Positions 33,747 to 42,649 of a stretch of 44,821 bases of DNA are shown in pieces. Every line of letters begins with the position of its first letter. The first letter of the stretch is position 1. The DNA is taken from assembly GCA_934098515.1 (NCBI GenBank), contig CAKOOK010000011.1, positions 1 to 44,821 on the forward strand, given 5' to 3'. Under the pieces are notes generated by a model. That model made no database searches and was not told the DNA's origin. It worked only from the letters and a program-made list of their open reading frames with translations. The translations under genes and the position numbers were made by a program. Source of the DNA: an uncultured Bacilli bacterium. Its GTDB lineage: Bacteria > Bacillota_I > Bacilli_A > RF39 > UBA660.

Positions 33747-33775
33747 ATAATACCAGAAGTTTTAGTTTTTGTCAA
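33747..33775 (-). promoter_or_regulatory. Promoter of lysS T-box transcript
   Basis: Minus strand TTGACA (33775-33770), 17-base spacer, TATTAT (33752-33747). The -35 lies in the last codons of the ABC-F gene. Confidence 0.85.
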
Positions 33776-35384
33776 CTTCTTCATTTAAAAGTTCATAATG
33801 AAGGACAACATTTTTGTCATAATACATGATTCGGCCGCTAGGTAAAAGAAGCATTCTTTCAATTCCTAGGTTATCAACAAATTCTAGATTATGTGATACG
33901 ACTAGCATAGTGCCTTCGTAATCTTTGAAGGTGTCAGCAATAATTAATTGGGTCATTGGGTCTAAATGGTTAGTTGGTTCATCTAGTAATAGTGTGTTTG
34001 CTCCAGATAAAGCTATTTTAGCAAGTGCTACTCTAGAACGCTCTCCTGGAGATAAGATATTTATTTTTTTGAATATGTCGTCATTTGTGAATAGAAAGCT
34101 ACCAAGGAATCTTCTTAGTTCATAATCTGTTAGACCACTATCACTAAAGTTTTCTTTAATGGTCTTTTCTTTATTTAATAAGTCGTGTTCTTGAGCATAA
34201 TAACCAATAAGGGTTTTTTCTGATATGTTAATAGAACCTTCAAGAGGTGTTAAAATGTTCATGATAAGTTTTAAAAGAGTTGTTTTTCCAATACCGTTTT
34301 CTCCAACTATTAGAAATTTTTCGCCTCTAATAAGATCAAAGGTTAAATTTTGGTAAAGTAAGTTCTCTTCTGTGTACCCGAATGTTAGGTTGTTACAGCT
34401 TATGGGAATTGAGTAACTTGGATATTTTATATTAATTTTAAATTTTGTGTATTTGTTTTTCTTTTCGACTTCTACTTTTTCACTTAATAATTTTTCTAGT
34501 TTTTTCTGCCTATCTTTAGCAATGTTGGCTTTCTTTTCGTTACCTCTTATATAACGAGCTATTATTTCTTTTAGTTTTTCTTCTTCCTTTTGTTGTTTAT
34601 CGTGAAGCCTTGATGTTGCTAGTTCTCTTTCTTTTTTGATTTTTTCGTATTTTGAATATGAACCATTATATAAAGTGCCTGTTTTTTTATTTTTATCAAT
34701 ATATAATGTTTTATTGGTAATTTCATCTAGGAAGGATGTGTCGTGAGAAATTACTAAAATTAGTCCTTTATAATTTTTAAGATATTCAATAATATAGTCT
34801 TTAGTGTCTAAATCTAAGTGGTTAGTTGGTTCGTCTAACAAAAGAGTTTCAGGTTTGGAGTATAGAAGTCTTGCAAATGCAATTTTTGATTTTTGACCAC
34901 CGGATAAATTTTTTAGTTTTAAATCTAGTAAAGCATCATCGATGTTCATACCAGCAATTATTTTTAGAAGTTCACTTTCTGCATTATATTGTTCATAATA
35001 AGTTAATTCATCTTCGACTTTAGTGATATCTTTCATGTATTTTTTTAGGTTATGTTCATTTTTTTCGGTTGCTATTTGTTCATAAAGATTAGTTAGTTTG
35101 TTTTCCAGTTCTTTAATGGGTCTAGCTGACAGAAGGTAATCCAAAACGGACATTTCTTTATCAAAATTATCTTCAATAACTTGTGGAAGGTAGCCAATTT
35201 TAGATGATACCGTTATGGTACCAGTGTCTGGTGTAAGCTCACCTAGTATTAATTTAAACAAGGTTGTTTTACCAGCACCATTAACACCGATTATGCCAAT
35301 TTTATCATTTTGATTAAATTCAACCGTTAAATTTTTATAGACTTCGGCAGTTCCGAAACTAAGAGATAAATTGTCAATTTTCAT
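33762..35384 (-). CDS. ABC-F family ATPase
   Basis: 540 residues with two ABC domains and no membrane segment. First domain: Walker A GVNGAGKTT (about 34-42), signature LSGGQ, Walker B LLLDEPTNHLD. Second domain: GENGIGKTT, LSPGERSRVAL and LLLDEPTNHLD. A Lys/Glu-rich linker (KKERELATSRLHDKQQKEEEKLKEII) corresponds to the P-site tRNA interaction motif. ABC-F proteins act on ribosomes as translation factors or give antibiotic protection; nothing here marks it as a resistance subtype. Confidence 0.92.
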   Translation of the reverse strand: MKIDNLSLSFGTAEVYKNLTVEFNQNDKIGIIGVNGAGKTTLFKLILGELTPDTGTITVSSKIGYLPQVIEDNFDKEMSVLDYLLSARPIKELENKLTNLYEQIATEKNEHNLKKYMKDITKVEDELTYYEQYNAESELLKIIAGMNIDDALLDLKLKNLSGGQKSKIAFARLLYSKPETLLLDEPTNHLDLDTKDYIIEYLKNYKGLILVISHDTSFLDEITNKTLYIDKNKKTGTLYNGSYSKYEKIKKERELATSRLHDKQQKEEEKLKEIIARYIRGNEKKANIAKDRQKKLEKLLSEKVEVEKKNKYTKFKINIKYPSYSIPISCNNLTFGYTEENLLYQNLTFDLIRGEKFLIVGENGIGKTTLLKLIMNILTPLEGSINISEKTLIGYYAQEHDLLNKEKTIKENFSDSGLTDYELRRFLGSFLFTNDDIFKKINILSPGERSRVALAKIALSGANTLLLDEPTNHLDPMTQLIIADTFKDYEGTMLVVSHNLEFVDNLGIERMLLLPSGRIMYYDKNVVLHYELLNEEVDKN

Positions 35385-35407
35385 GTTAGTCCTTCTTCCT
35401 TTATACG

Positions 35408-35436
35408 ATTATATAGAAATTTATTAATATTTTCAA
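35408..35436 (-). promoter_or_regulatory. Promoter of ABC-F gene
   Basis: Minus strand TTGAAA (35436-35431), 17-base spacer, TATAAT (35413-35408), 24 bases before the start codon. It shares the short gap with the divergent gerQ-like gene, for which no clear promoter is seen. Confidence 0.8.
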
Positions 35437-35469
35437 ATTATTTTACATAGGTTTAATTAGAGGTGAATT

Positions 35470-35802
35470 ATGAACGGACAATTTTATAAGAACACTGGTT
35501 ATCAAGAGCCGCTTAATTTAGCGACTGCACCAATTGGTAATGTAGATAACGAGCAAAGTTATATTGAAAATATTTTAAGACAAAATAAGGGTAAGAAAGC
35601 CAAAGCATATTTTTCTTTTACAGATTCAAACGCATGGCGTGATAAAGTGTTTGAGGGAGTAATTGAAGAAGCAGGCAAAGATCATTTAGTTATGAGTGAT
35701 CCTTCTACTGGTAAATGGGAACTTATCTTACTTATTTATTTAAATTATGTAGAGTTTGATGAAGCGATTAACTACAATAAGAACTATGTTGATAAATATT
35801 AA
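35470..35802 (+). CDS. gerQ: GerQ-like spore coat protein
   Basis: 110 residues. The core EQSYIENILRQNKGKKAKAYFSF, WRDKVFEGVIEEAGKDHLVMSDPSTGKWELILLIYLNYVEFDEAI follows the GerQ (YwdL) family closely; only the N-terminal Gln/Pro-rich tail is shorter than in Bacillus. GerQ is an inner-coat protein needed for localisation of the cortex hydrolase CwlJ. No other sporulation gene appears in the window. AGAGGTGA Shine-Dalgarno before ATG 35470. Whether this organism sporulates is not shown. Confidence 0.8.
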   Translation: MNGQFYKNTGYQEPLNLATAPIGNVDNEQSYIENILRQNKGKKAKAYFSFTDSNAWRDKVFEGVIEEAGKDHLVMSDPSTGKWELILLIYLNYVEFDEAINYNKNYVDKY

Positions 35803-35814
35803 ACATAGTTTTTT
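35782..35814 (+). terminator. Terminator of gerQ-like gene overlapping both convergent stops
   Basis: 9-bp stem AACTATGTT/AACATAGTT (35782-35790/35802-35810) with an 11-base loop, followed by Ts to 35814. The loop end holds TTAA (35799-35802), which supplies stop codons for the genes on both strands. Confidence 0.75.
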
Positions 35815-36314
35815 AAGTTTTGTTCTTCTTCTTTTAGGATTGTGCTAGGACCATGACCCGGATAGATGGTTATATTTTTATCATATTTTAAAATTTTGTG
35901 GATACTGTTTTGCATGTCTTTGAAATTACTTCCATCTAGATCGTATCTTCCAATTGTTCCTTTAAAGATGAAGTCACCACAGAATAAATCTTTGTTAAAT
36001 AAGAATGATATTAAGTCGTCTTTATGGCCGGGCGTTCTTATCATTTCAAATGTAAAGTCACCTATTTTATTTTGTCCTTCTTTTAAGTTTTGGTAGTCGT
36101 AAACTTTGCAGTTATATTTTGCTTGTAGAACACCAACTGCACCGACATGATCAAAGTGATAATGTGTTATTAGAATACCAACTACTTTTTTAGTTATGTT
36201 AGGTATAATTTTTTCTGCTTCATCTCCTGGGTCTATTATAAGAGTTTCTTTATCATTTTCTATTATATAACAATTTGTTGCTAAAAAACCTACTTTTACT
36301 ATTTTTATTTGCAT
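35799..36314 (-). CDS. Metallo-beta-lactamase-fold hydrolase (glyoxalase II-like)
   Basis: 171 residues, a minimal MBL fold. The zinc motif THYHFDHVGAVG (HxHxDH), DPGDEAEKI, RTPGHKDD, CGDFIFKGTIGR and the final YPGHGPST supply the metal ligands. This is the YqgX/GloB-like short group, usually a hydroxyacylglutathione-type thioesterase or related hydrolase. Its stop overlaps the convergent gerQ-like stop by three bases. Confidence 0.88.
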   Translation of the reverse strand: MQIKIVKVGFLATNCYIIENDKETLIIDPGDEAEKIIPNITKKVVGILITHYHFDHVGAVGVLQAKYNCKVYDYQNLKEGQNKIGDFTFEMIRTPGHKDDLISFLFNKDLFCGDFIFKGTIGRYDLDGSNFKDMQNSIHKILKYDKNITIYPGHGPSTILKEEEQNLKNYV

Positions 36315-36330
36315 TTAAATCACCTTTATT

Positions 36331-36339
36331 ATTATAGCA
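36331..36339 (-). promoter_or_regulatory. Extended -10 promoter of MBL hydrolase gene
   Basis: Minus strand TGCTATAAT, 17 bases before the start codon, back to back with the LemA promoter. Confidence 0.65.
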
Positions 36340-36365
36340 AAAATATTTTATTTTTCATAATGACG

Positions 36366-36374
36366 TGTTATAAT
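36366..36374 (+). promoter_or_regulatory. Extended -10 promoter of lemA
   Basis: Plus strand TGTTATAAT, 23 bases before the GTG start; no clear -35. Confidence 0.65.
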
Positions 36375-36397
36375 TTTATTAGAAGGTAGGTTTTAGT

Positions 36398-36937
36398 GTG
36401 GAAACTATTTTGTTAACTATAGTGATTTTTACTGGCATTATTGTCGTTACTTATATTATTTTATATAATAACATTCAAGCTTTTAATATTAAGATTAATG
36501 AAGCTGAAAGTATTATTGATGATTTACTTAGAAAAAAGTATGATAATTTAGATAGTATGAAAAGTATTATTTTAAAGGAAACAGATTTGCCAGAACAGAC
36601 ATTTGAAGTTTTTGAGAAAATTAAAAATGTGAATATTTCTAGTTTTGATTTAGATAGAAAGTTAACTGAGATTTATAGTTTAATTAATCAGATAAAGTTA
36701 GATTATGATAAATTGGATAGCAATGAAGATTTTAGTAATTATTTTGAAGATGTATATGAGATTGATGAAAAGCTAGAAGCTGCAAAGTCATTTTATAATA
36801 AGTATACTACTTTACTTAATACAGCAATTAAGAAGTTTCCATCAAATGTAATAGCAAGTTTTCATCATATTAAAGTTAAAGCATATTTTGATGGTAAAGA
36901 TATGTTTGATGAAGAAATTAAAGATTTTAAGTTATAA
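36398..36937 (+). CDS. lemA: LemA-family membrane protein
   Basis: 179 residues starting at GTG 36398 after an AGGTAGG Shine-Dalgarno. One N-terminal membrane helix (about 5-23), then helical coiled-coil region YNNIQAFNIKINEAESIIDDLLRKKYDNLDSM and the family ending AKSFYNKYTTLLNTAIKKFPSNVIASFHHIKVKAYFDG. LemA proteins are membrane anchored with most of the chain outside or in the cytosol, role unclear. The usual partner htpX or a TPM protein is absent. Confidence 0.85.
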   Translation: METILLTIVIFTGIIVVTYIILYNNIQAFNIKINEAESIIDDLLRKKYDNLDSMKSIILKETDLPEQTFEVFEKIKNVNISSFDLDRKLTEIYSLINQIKLDYDKLDSNEDFSNYFEDVYEIDEKLEAAKSFYNKYTTLLNTAIKKFPSNVIASFHHIKVKAYFDGKDMFDEEIKDFKL

Positions 36938-36963
36938 AAAAAGCCACAGATGTGGTTTTTAAT
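36937..36963. terminator. Bidirectional terminator between lemA and ung
   Basis: Hairpin CCACA/TGTGG plus A5/T5 with a one-base bulge, T tracts on both sides. Ends the lemA transcript and the long rplI-ung operon. Confidence 0.8.
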
Positions 36964-37621
36964 TTAGGTCCCAATTTATTTTTTCTTCTCCATTTTTTTC
37001 TAGGAATTCATTTGTTTTAGAAAATGGATGGCTTCCAAAGAAACCATATCTAGCACTAAATGGTGATGGATGAGGTGATGTTAGTACTAAGTGTTTAGGA
37101 TTTGTTATAAACACTTTTTTACTTTTAGCAAAGTTTCCCCAAAGAATAAATACTACTGGTTCTTCTTTTTGATTTATTTTTTTGATTATATAATCTGTTA
37201 AATTACTCCAGCCAATATTTTGATGAGAGTTAGGACAGTCTTTGATTACTGTAAGTGATGAATTTAATAGAAGTACCCCTTCTTTAGCCCATTTTGTTAG
37301 GTTGCCACAGTTTGGTTCAATGATGCCTAAATCATCATATATTTCTTTATAAATATTTTTTAGTGATGGAGGAAGTTTTACGCCTTTTTGAACTGAGAAA
37401 GATAGTCCATGGGCTTCACCCTCTCCATGATATGGATCTTGCCCTACTATAACTACTTTTACTTTACTATATGGTGTTAGTTTTAAAGCATTAAAGATAT
37501 TTTCTTTTGCTGGAAAGATATCTTTCGTAGCATATTCATGCATTATGATATCCCAGAATTTGTGAAAACCTGGACTATCCCAGATTATTTTTAATTCGTT
37601 ATCCCAATCGTTGCCAATCAT
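36959..37621 (-). CDS. ung: Uracil-DNA glycosylase, family 1
   Basis: 220 residues, full length. Contains the water-activating motif VVIVGQDPYHGEGEAHGLSFSV with catalytic Asp, the uracil-binding region, LLLNSSLTV and the C-terminal minor-groove loop HPSPFSARYGFFG with catalytic His. Removes uracil from DNA. Last gene of the operon that begins with rplI. Confidence 0.97.
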   Translation of the reverse strand: MIGNDWDNELKIIWDSPGFHKFWDIIMHEYATKDIFPAKENIFNALKLTPYSKVKVVIVGQDPYHGEGEAHGLSFSVQKGVKLPPSLKNIYKEIYDDLGIIEPNCGNLTKWAKEGVLLLNSSLTVIKDCPNSHQNIGWSNLTDYIIKKINQKEEPVVFILWGNFAKSKKVFITNPKHLVLTSPHPSPFSARYGFFGSHPFSKTNEFLEKNGEEKINWDLN

Positions 37622-37628
37622 GATTCAC

Positions 37629-38054
37629 CTAATACAATATTTTATTTTCAATGGCCCATGGAATAAAGTGATCTTTAATTGCTGTTGCAAGTTCTTCTTC
37701 GTCATCATTAAGTCCATGCCATTTGTATTCAATTATTTCGTCGTTAGGTAATAGTTCTACGTCGATTTTTTTATGGGCTAGCATCATGTGCATTTCAATT
37801 GTAAGATTTGGGTCAGATAGAGCAGGCTCTCTAAAGCAAAGGATTTCTTCTAGTTCTCTTTCTTCAATATTAAAGCCATTTGCTATTTCTTCTAAGCATT
37901 CTCTTCTAGCGGCTTCTTTGAAGGTTTCACCTTTTTCAACGCCACCACCTACAAGGGTGTATTTGCCTTTTTTTGAACTTCTTTGACTCATACTAACTAA
38001 TACTTTTCCGTTACTAATGAAGGCTGTGCCTACTACGTATATTAAATTATCCAT
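37629..38054 (-). CDS. Nudix hydrolase
   Basis: 141 residues. The Nudix box runs GGVEKGETFKEAARRECLEEI, with the GX5EX7REUXEE pattern; the following residues carry a small insertion. Substrate cannot be told; many relatives sanitise oxidised nucleotides or cleave nucleoside diphosphate sugars. In the operon between rlmH and ung, 7 bases before ung. Confidence 0.9.
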   Translation of the reverse strand: MDNLIYVVGTAFISNGKVLVSMSQRSSKKGKYTLVGGGVEKGETFKEAARRECLEEIANGFNIEERELEEILCFREPALSDPNLTIEMHMMLAHKKIDVELLPNDEIIEYKWHGLNDDEEELATAIKDHFIPWAIENKILY

Positions 38055-38063
38055 TTTTACTCC

Positions 38064-38498
38064 TTATTTGTGATATGTTTCATTGTTAATTATTTTAAAT
38101 CCCCTGTAAATTTGTTCTAGTAGAATTGCTCTAAATAGACCGTGTGGAAAAGTAAGGTCACTAAATGATAGTTCATAATCTATATTATCAAGTACTTCTT
38201 TACTGATGCCATTTGAGCCACCAATAATAAAATCAATATTAGCATTTTCCATTAAGTGATCATTTATAAATTTAGCAAATTCTGGTGAACTTTGTTTATG
38301 TCCTTTTATAGTTAAAGCAACTTTGAATGATTTCTTAGATAGTTTTTCTAGAATTTTGATTCCTTCTTTTTCTATTCCATCATCATTTATTTCAACTATC
38401 TCTAATTTATGATATTTGTTAATTCTTTTTTTGTAATCTTCTACCATGTTAACTAGGTATTGTTCTTTTAATTTACCTACGACAATTAGTTTTATCAT
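38064..38498 (-). CDS. rlmH: 23S rRNA (pseudouridine1915-N3)-methyltransferase
   Basis: 144 residues, a SPOUT enzyme. FIIGGSNGIS is the SAM-binding knot loop and the C-terminus FPHGLFRAILLEQIYRGFKIINNETYHK is nearly invariant in RlmH. The start overlaps the walJ stop (ATGA), showing TGA as stop and translational coupling. The walJ-rlmH link is common in Firmicutes. Confidence 0.96.
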   Translation of the reverse strand: MIKLIVVGKLKEQYLVNMVEDYKKRINKYHKLEIVEINDDGIEKEGIKILEKLSKKSFKVALTIKGHKQSSPEFAKFINDHLMENANIDFIIGGSNGISKEVLDNIDYELSFSDLTFPHGLFRAILLEQIYRGFKIINNETYHK

Positions 38499-39259
38499 AC
38501 TTCGATTAACTCCGTTTTTTCTTTTGGTTTTGCTGCGATAATGTTGGTAAACTCGATATTGTTTTCTTTAAATGTATTTTCGATTTGTTTAAGAGCAAGC
38601 TCTGGAGTGTTGTTTTCTTCACTAAGGTGGGCTAAGATTATCATTTTAGTACTACTACCAATTATCTTGCTTAAGTAGTAAGATGATGCTTCATTTGATA
38701 AGTGGCCTGTGTCGCTTAGCATTCTTTGTTTTAACCATGCTGGATATTTACCATGCATTAACATTTCAATATCGTGATTACTTTCCATTATATAAAGACT
38801 TTTATTTGAGATTTTTTTAAAGTTCTTTTGATTGATATATCCGGTATCTGTTATGTTTACTATAGATGCGCCGTTTTCACTAATGATATAGCCACGACTG
38901 TCGGTTGTGTCATGGCTAGTTTTAATGTTTTCAATTTTTAATGTGTCTATTTCAATATCATCAAATAATATTAGAATATGCTCGTAGTCTTCTAAAAAAG
39001 GAAGATCTTTGAACATAAGGGCTGACATTATGATTGTTGGATGATATTTTTTTACGATGTTATTAAGGGCACTAACGTGGTCTGAATGGGTGTGGGTTAT
39101 TAAAATGTAATCTATATTAGATAAGTCAGTGCCGTTTTCTTTTAATTTTTCATTTAGATATTTTACATTAGTTCCAGCATCTATTAGAAGTTCATGGTTT
39201 TGTGTTTTAACATATACAGAGTTACCTTTTGAACTACTTGCTAAGACACTAACTAACAT
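38495..39259 (-). CDS. walJ: WalJ/YycJ MBL-fold exonuclease-like protein
   Basis: 254 residues. Starts VLASSSKGNSVYV, carries the metal motif THTHSDHVSA and the later DTGHLSNEASS, all typical of YycJ/WalJ. The family is found with the WalKR wall-control system and has been linked to DNA repair or wall timing. Here walKR genes are absent and it lies between the M23 peptidase (7-base overlap) and rlmH (4-base overlap). Confidence 0.9.
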   Translation of the reverse strand: MLVSVLASSSKGNSVYVKTQNHELLIDAGTNVKYLNEKLKENGTDLSNIDYILITHTHSDHVSALNNIVKKYHPTIIMSALMFKDLPFLEDYEHILILFDDIEIDTLKIENIKTSHDTTDSRGYIISENGASIVNITDTGYINQKNFKKISNKSLYIMESNHDIEMLMHGKYPAWLKQRMLSDTGHLSNEASSYYLSKIIGSSTKMIILAHLSEENNTPELALKQIENTFKENNIEFTNIIAAKPKEKTELIEV

Positions 39260-40773
39260 TTGAATACGCTTCTACATGGATTAACGATTTGTCCATATGT
39301 ACTACCTTTTCTAAGTTCGAAGTGTAAGTGCGTTCCAGTTGATGAACCACTTGATCCCATGTAGCCAATGATTTGACCACGGCTTACGGTGTCACCTACT
39401 TTTACTTGAACGTCTTTAGTCATATGGGCATATTTTACAATTAATTCGTCATTATTATATGAGACAAATACGTAATTTCCATATGATCCACCACACATGT
39501 CTCGGTATCCACTACCAAAGTTCGGACAGGTATTATGGATTTCAATTACTACTCCGTCAGTTGATGATCTAATTGGTGAACCATATCCTGAACCAGAGAT
39601 GTCTATTCCTTTATGATATGAACCCCATCTTGGTTCAACATAACTTGTAATTACGTATGGGCTAGTTGTTGGCCAGTACCATGTATCACTACCAGTGTTA
39701 ATGTATGTTGTACTACCACCGCCAGTGTATACTTTAGTTCCTTTAGCAACTATTTCATTTACAGTTGGGGTTATTTCGCTTTTTTTGGTAATAACAAGTT
39801 TTTCAATTGCACCGTTTTTGTACTGAATTTCTTCGGTAACACGATTAAGTCCATTTGAACCTTTTTGAATTACTTTTGTTTGTCCTCTATACATTGTATC
39901 GTCATTTTGATATTCGGTTTCGTAGTTGCTTGGAATGTCTTCAACTACAACGTTTTCATTTACGATTGTTACAATTGGAGAGATAAGTCCAACTGATACG
40001 GTTTGTCCAGGAGTAAGTAAGGCATTAGCATTAGGAATGCTTGGGTTTGCAATTAAAAATTCTTCGATGTTTAATGTATTATCTTCAAGAATCTTATCAA
40101 TTGAATCACCTTCTTTTACGGTGTATTCTTTTTGTTTTTCAATTGTACCAAATAATAAGAATTTACTGATATCATTTTCGTTTGTAAATATATAGTCGTT
40201 TGTGTTTAGATATGTTTTCTTAATTGTTATTTCTTCATCCCAGTAAATTGACTTGATTTTAGTACCAGTTTCGGTTATTTCACTTTGGGTTTTACTTTTG
40301 TATTCGTCTAGTTTTTTTGTTCCGATGAATGATGCCATTGTACTATAAAAGGCACTAGCAAAGTCTTCTTTATTTAAAACTTGTAAGACAACTGGTTCTT
40401 TTGTTTCATCGTTATATTTAATCGTTATTGTATAACCTTCAATAGTAAATGGTTCATTATACTCAATTGTATGATATATCTCATCAGCAGTTTTAATATT
40501 ATCACTGTAGGTTGTTTTTTCAATTGTTTTTAGAGTTGCTGGTGGGTATACTTTTTCAACATTATACTTGTCTTTTATTTCTTGTTGTTTGTCATCTACC
40601 AAAGCTAGTAGGTCGTCTTTTGAATCAAGGAGACCTACTGATTTACCATTTAAGAATACTTCGTAAACGTTTTGTGGCTCGGTATTTGTTTTTCGATTTG
40701 AGCATATAAAGATTACGAATGCTCCAAGAATAATTGTTGCTAGTAACGATATAATTATTTCTTTCGGTTTCAT
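39253..40773 (-). CDS. Cell-wall M23 metallopeptidase with LysM and G5 domains
   Basis: 506 residues. An N-terminal membrane helix (about 6-24) anchors or exports it. After an unrecognised 190-residue region come a LysM repeat (KEYTVKEGDSIDKILEDNTL), a G5 domain (EDIPSNYETEYQNDDTMYRGQTKVIQKG) and the LytM/M23 peptidase with zinc ligands H387, D391 (HKGID) and H484, plus catalytic H482 (GTHLHFEL). Four Cys are outside. Cuts peptidoglycan cross-links. Its location in the rplI-dnaB-walJ operon couples wall growth with replication genes. Confidence 0.93.
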   Translation of the reverse strand: MKPKEIIISLLATIILGAFVIFICSNRKTNTEPQNVYEVFLNGKSVGLLDSKDDLLALVDDKQQEIKDKYNVEKVYPPATLKTIEKTTYSDNIKTADEIYHTIEYNEPFTIEGYTITIKYNDETKEPVVLQVLNKEDFASAFYSTMASFIGTKKLDEYKSKTQSEITETGTKIKSIYWDEEITIKKTYLNTNDYIFTNENDISKFLLFGTIEKQKEYTVKEGDSIDKILEDNTLNIEEFLIANPSIPNANALLTPGQTVSVGLISPIVTIVNENVVVEDIPSNYETEYQNDDTMYRGQTKVIQKGSNGLNRVTEEIQYKNGAIEKLVITKKSEITPTVNEIVAKGTKVYTGGGSTTYINTGSDTWYWPTTSPYVITSYVEPRWGSYHKGIDISGSGYGSPIRSSTDGVVIEIHNTCPNFGSGYRDMCGGSYGNYVFVSYNNDELIVKYAHMTKDVQVKVGDTVSRGQIIGYMGSSGSSTGTHLHFELRKGSTYGQIVNPCRSVFKC

Positions 40774-40784
40774 ATTACCTTCCT

Positions 40785-42131
40785 TTATTTTTCTTCATTT
40801 TTCTTGATGTAATTTCTGAAGTTTGACATGTCTCTTTCAAAGAGTAGTTCGATAGTTCCTGTGCTACCGTTACGATGCTTTCCTAGTATTAGTTCAGTAA
40901 CAGATACGTTTGATTGTTCTGCTGCTGATTTATTGTAGTAGTCATCACGATATAGGAATGCGACTATATCAGCATCTTGCTCGATTGAACCAGATTCTCT
41001 TAAGTCGCTCATGATTGGTCTTTTGTTTTCACGAAGTTCTACAGAACGAGATAACTGGGCTAGAGCGATTACTGGTATTTTTAGTTCCATTGCCATTGTT
41101 TTTAGAGAACGTGAAATTTCAGATACTTCTTGTTGACGGTTTCCTTCGTATTTCGCTCCACCTTGGATTAGCTGTAAGTAGTCGATTACGACCATTGCTA
41201 GGCCTGGTTCTTTGGTTGCAAGTCTTCTACATTTTGCTCTTATTTCAGATACAGTCATACCTGATGAGTCTTCGATGTAAAGATGAGTATCTCCTAGTTC
41301 ACTCATAGCTTCATTAACTTTACGCCAGTCGTTATGTTCTAAACGTCCTGTTCTAAGTTTATTAAGTTCAATGCCACCAGCTGATGCAATCATACGCATT
41401 GCTAGTTGTTCAGCATTCATTTCCATGTTGAATATGGCAACACTTTTTTTAGTACTTATGGCTGCGTTTACGGCTAAATTTAAACCAAAGGCAGTTTTAC
41501 CCATTGCTGGACGAGCTGCTAAGATGATAAGTTCGTTTGGATGGAAACCACTAGTCATTTTATCTAAATCATAGAAGCCAGATGGTACACCAGTTATGTC
41601 AGTTTTATTTTTAGCTAAACGTTCTAGTTCTTCCTGAGTTGAGCGGATAACCTCACCAATTGATTTAAATTCACCGGCTTTACGGGCTTTAGTGACACTG
41701 AAGATTCTTTTTTCTGCGTCATCTATAATGTCGTTTGTGTCTGATTCTTCGTTGTAAGCATTGGTTGTAATATTTGTTGTTACATCAATAAGTTTTCTTC
41801 TTAAGGCTTTATCTCTAACTATATCAATATAATAATCAACGTTTGCTGCAGTTATTACTGAGTCTATCACATCACTTAAATACTCGATGCCGCCAATAAT
41901 ATTAATTGAACCTTTTTTTTCAATTTCATTTTTAACAGTTGCTGAATCTAATGGGATTTTATTTTGATGAAGTTCATATATTGCTTCAAAAATTCTTTTA
42001 TTTGCTTCACTTAAAAACATATCTGAAGAAAGCTCTTCACATACTTTTTCTAAGGCGTAGGTTGTTAAAAAGGCACAACCTAAAACATTCATTTCAGCTT
42101 CTAAGTTTTGTGGGAGTTTTCTTTCAGCCAT
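40785..42131 (-). CDS. dnaB: Replicative DNA helicase DnaB
   Basis: 448 residues (called dnaC in Bacillus). N-terminal DnaB domain, linker, then RecA-like ATPase with Walker A AARPAMGKTAFGLN, Walker B MVVIDYLQLI, and DNA-binding motifs ALAQLSRSVE and SGSIEQDADIV. Hexameric 5'-3' helicase at the fork. The order rplI-dnaB is conserved in Firmicutes, usually near the origin. Confidence 0.97.
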   Translation of the reverse strand: MAERKLPQNLEAEMNVLGCAFLTTYALEKVCEELSSDMFLSEANKRIFEAIYELHQNKIPLDSATVKNEIEKKGSINIIGGIEYLSDVIDSVITAANVDYYIDIVRDKALRRKLIDVTTNITTNAYNEESDTNDIIDDAEKRIFSVTKARKAGEFKSIGEVIRSTQEELERLAKNKTDITGVPSGFYDLDKMTSGFHPNELIILAARPAMGKTAFGLNLAVNAAISTKKSVAIFNMEMNAEQLAMRMIASAGGIELNKLRTGRLEHNDWRKVNEAMSELGDTHLYIEDSSGMTVSEIRAKCRRLATKEPGLAMVVIDYLQLIQGGAKYEGNRQQEVSEISRSLKTMAMELKIPVIALAQLSRSVELRENKRPIMSDLRESGSIEQDADIVAFLYRDDYYNKSAAEQSNVSVTELILGKHRNGSTGTIELLFERDMSNFRNYIKKNEEK

Positions 42132-42133
42132 TA

Positions 42134-42577
42134 TTACACCTCTTTTACTTCAATTTTTGCTACGGCAATTACTTTCTTGTGAAGTTCGATGTCAACGTTG
42201 TGAACTCCTAGAGTATCAACTGGAATAAGCGGTTTAATCATTTTCTTGTCAATGTTAAAGCCTTTTTTATTTATTTCTTCAGCAATTTGTTTTGTTGAAA
42301 TGCAACCAAACATTTTTCCTTCTTTGCCAGTTTTAACTTTAAATGTGAATGTTATACTTTCAATTTTCTTTTTGATTTCTTCACATTCTTTTATTTTTTC
42401 TTCTTCATTTTTATTTCTTGTATCTATTTCTTTTTTTAGACGCTCACTACTTCCGTCAGTGTATTTGATAGCTAAACCATTTTTAATTAAGAAGTTTTTG
42501 GCATAGCCATCACTAACATTTATTACGTCGTCTTTCTTTCCTTGTTTCTTTACGTCTTTTAATAATATAACTTTCAT
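42134..42577 (-). CDS. rplI: 50S ribosomal protein L9
   Basis: 147 residues. Starts MKVILLKDVKKQGKKDDVINVSDGYAKNFLI, the L9 signature, followed by the long connecting helix and the C-terminal rRNA-binding domain. First gene of a seven-gene operon (rplI, dnaB, M23, walJ, rlmH, nudix, ung). AAGGAGG Shine-Dalgarno. The usual upstream gdpP is missing; a surface-protein gene is there instead. Confidence 0.97.
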   Translation of the reverse strand: MKVILLKDVKKQGKKDDVINVSDGYAKNFLIKNGLAIKYTDGSSERLKKEIDTRNKNEEEKIKECEEIKKKIESITFTFKVKTGKEGKMFGCISTKQIAEEINKKGFNIDKKMIKPLIPVDTLGVHNVDIELHKKVIAVAKIEVKEV

Positions 42578-42599
42578 AGAACCTCCTTAACTACAATGT

Positions 42600-42608
42600 A
42601 TTATATCA
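42600..42608 (-). promoter_or_regulatory. Extended -10 promoter of rplI operon
   Basis: Minus strand TGATATAAT, 23 bases before the rplI start; the -35 region is only T-rich. Confidence 0.65.
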
Positions 42609-42649
42609 AATATATGGAAAAAAAGATATATTTTAGGTTTTATCTAAAA

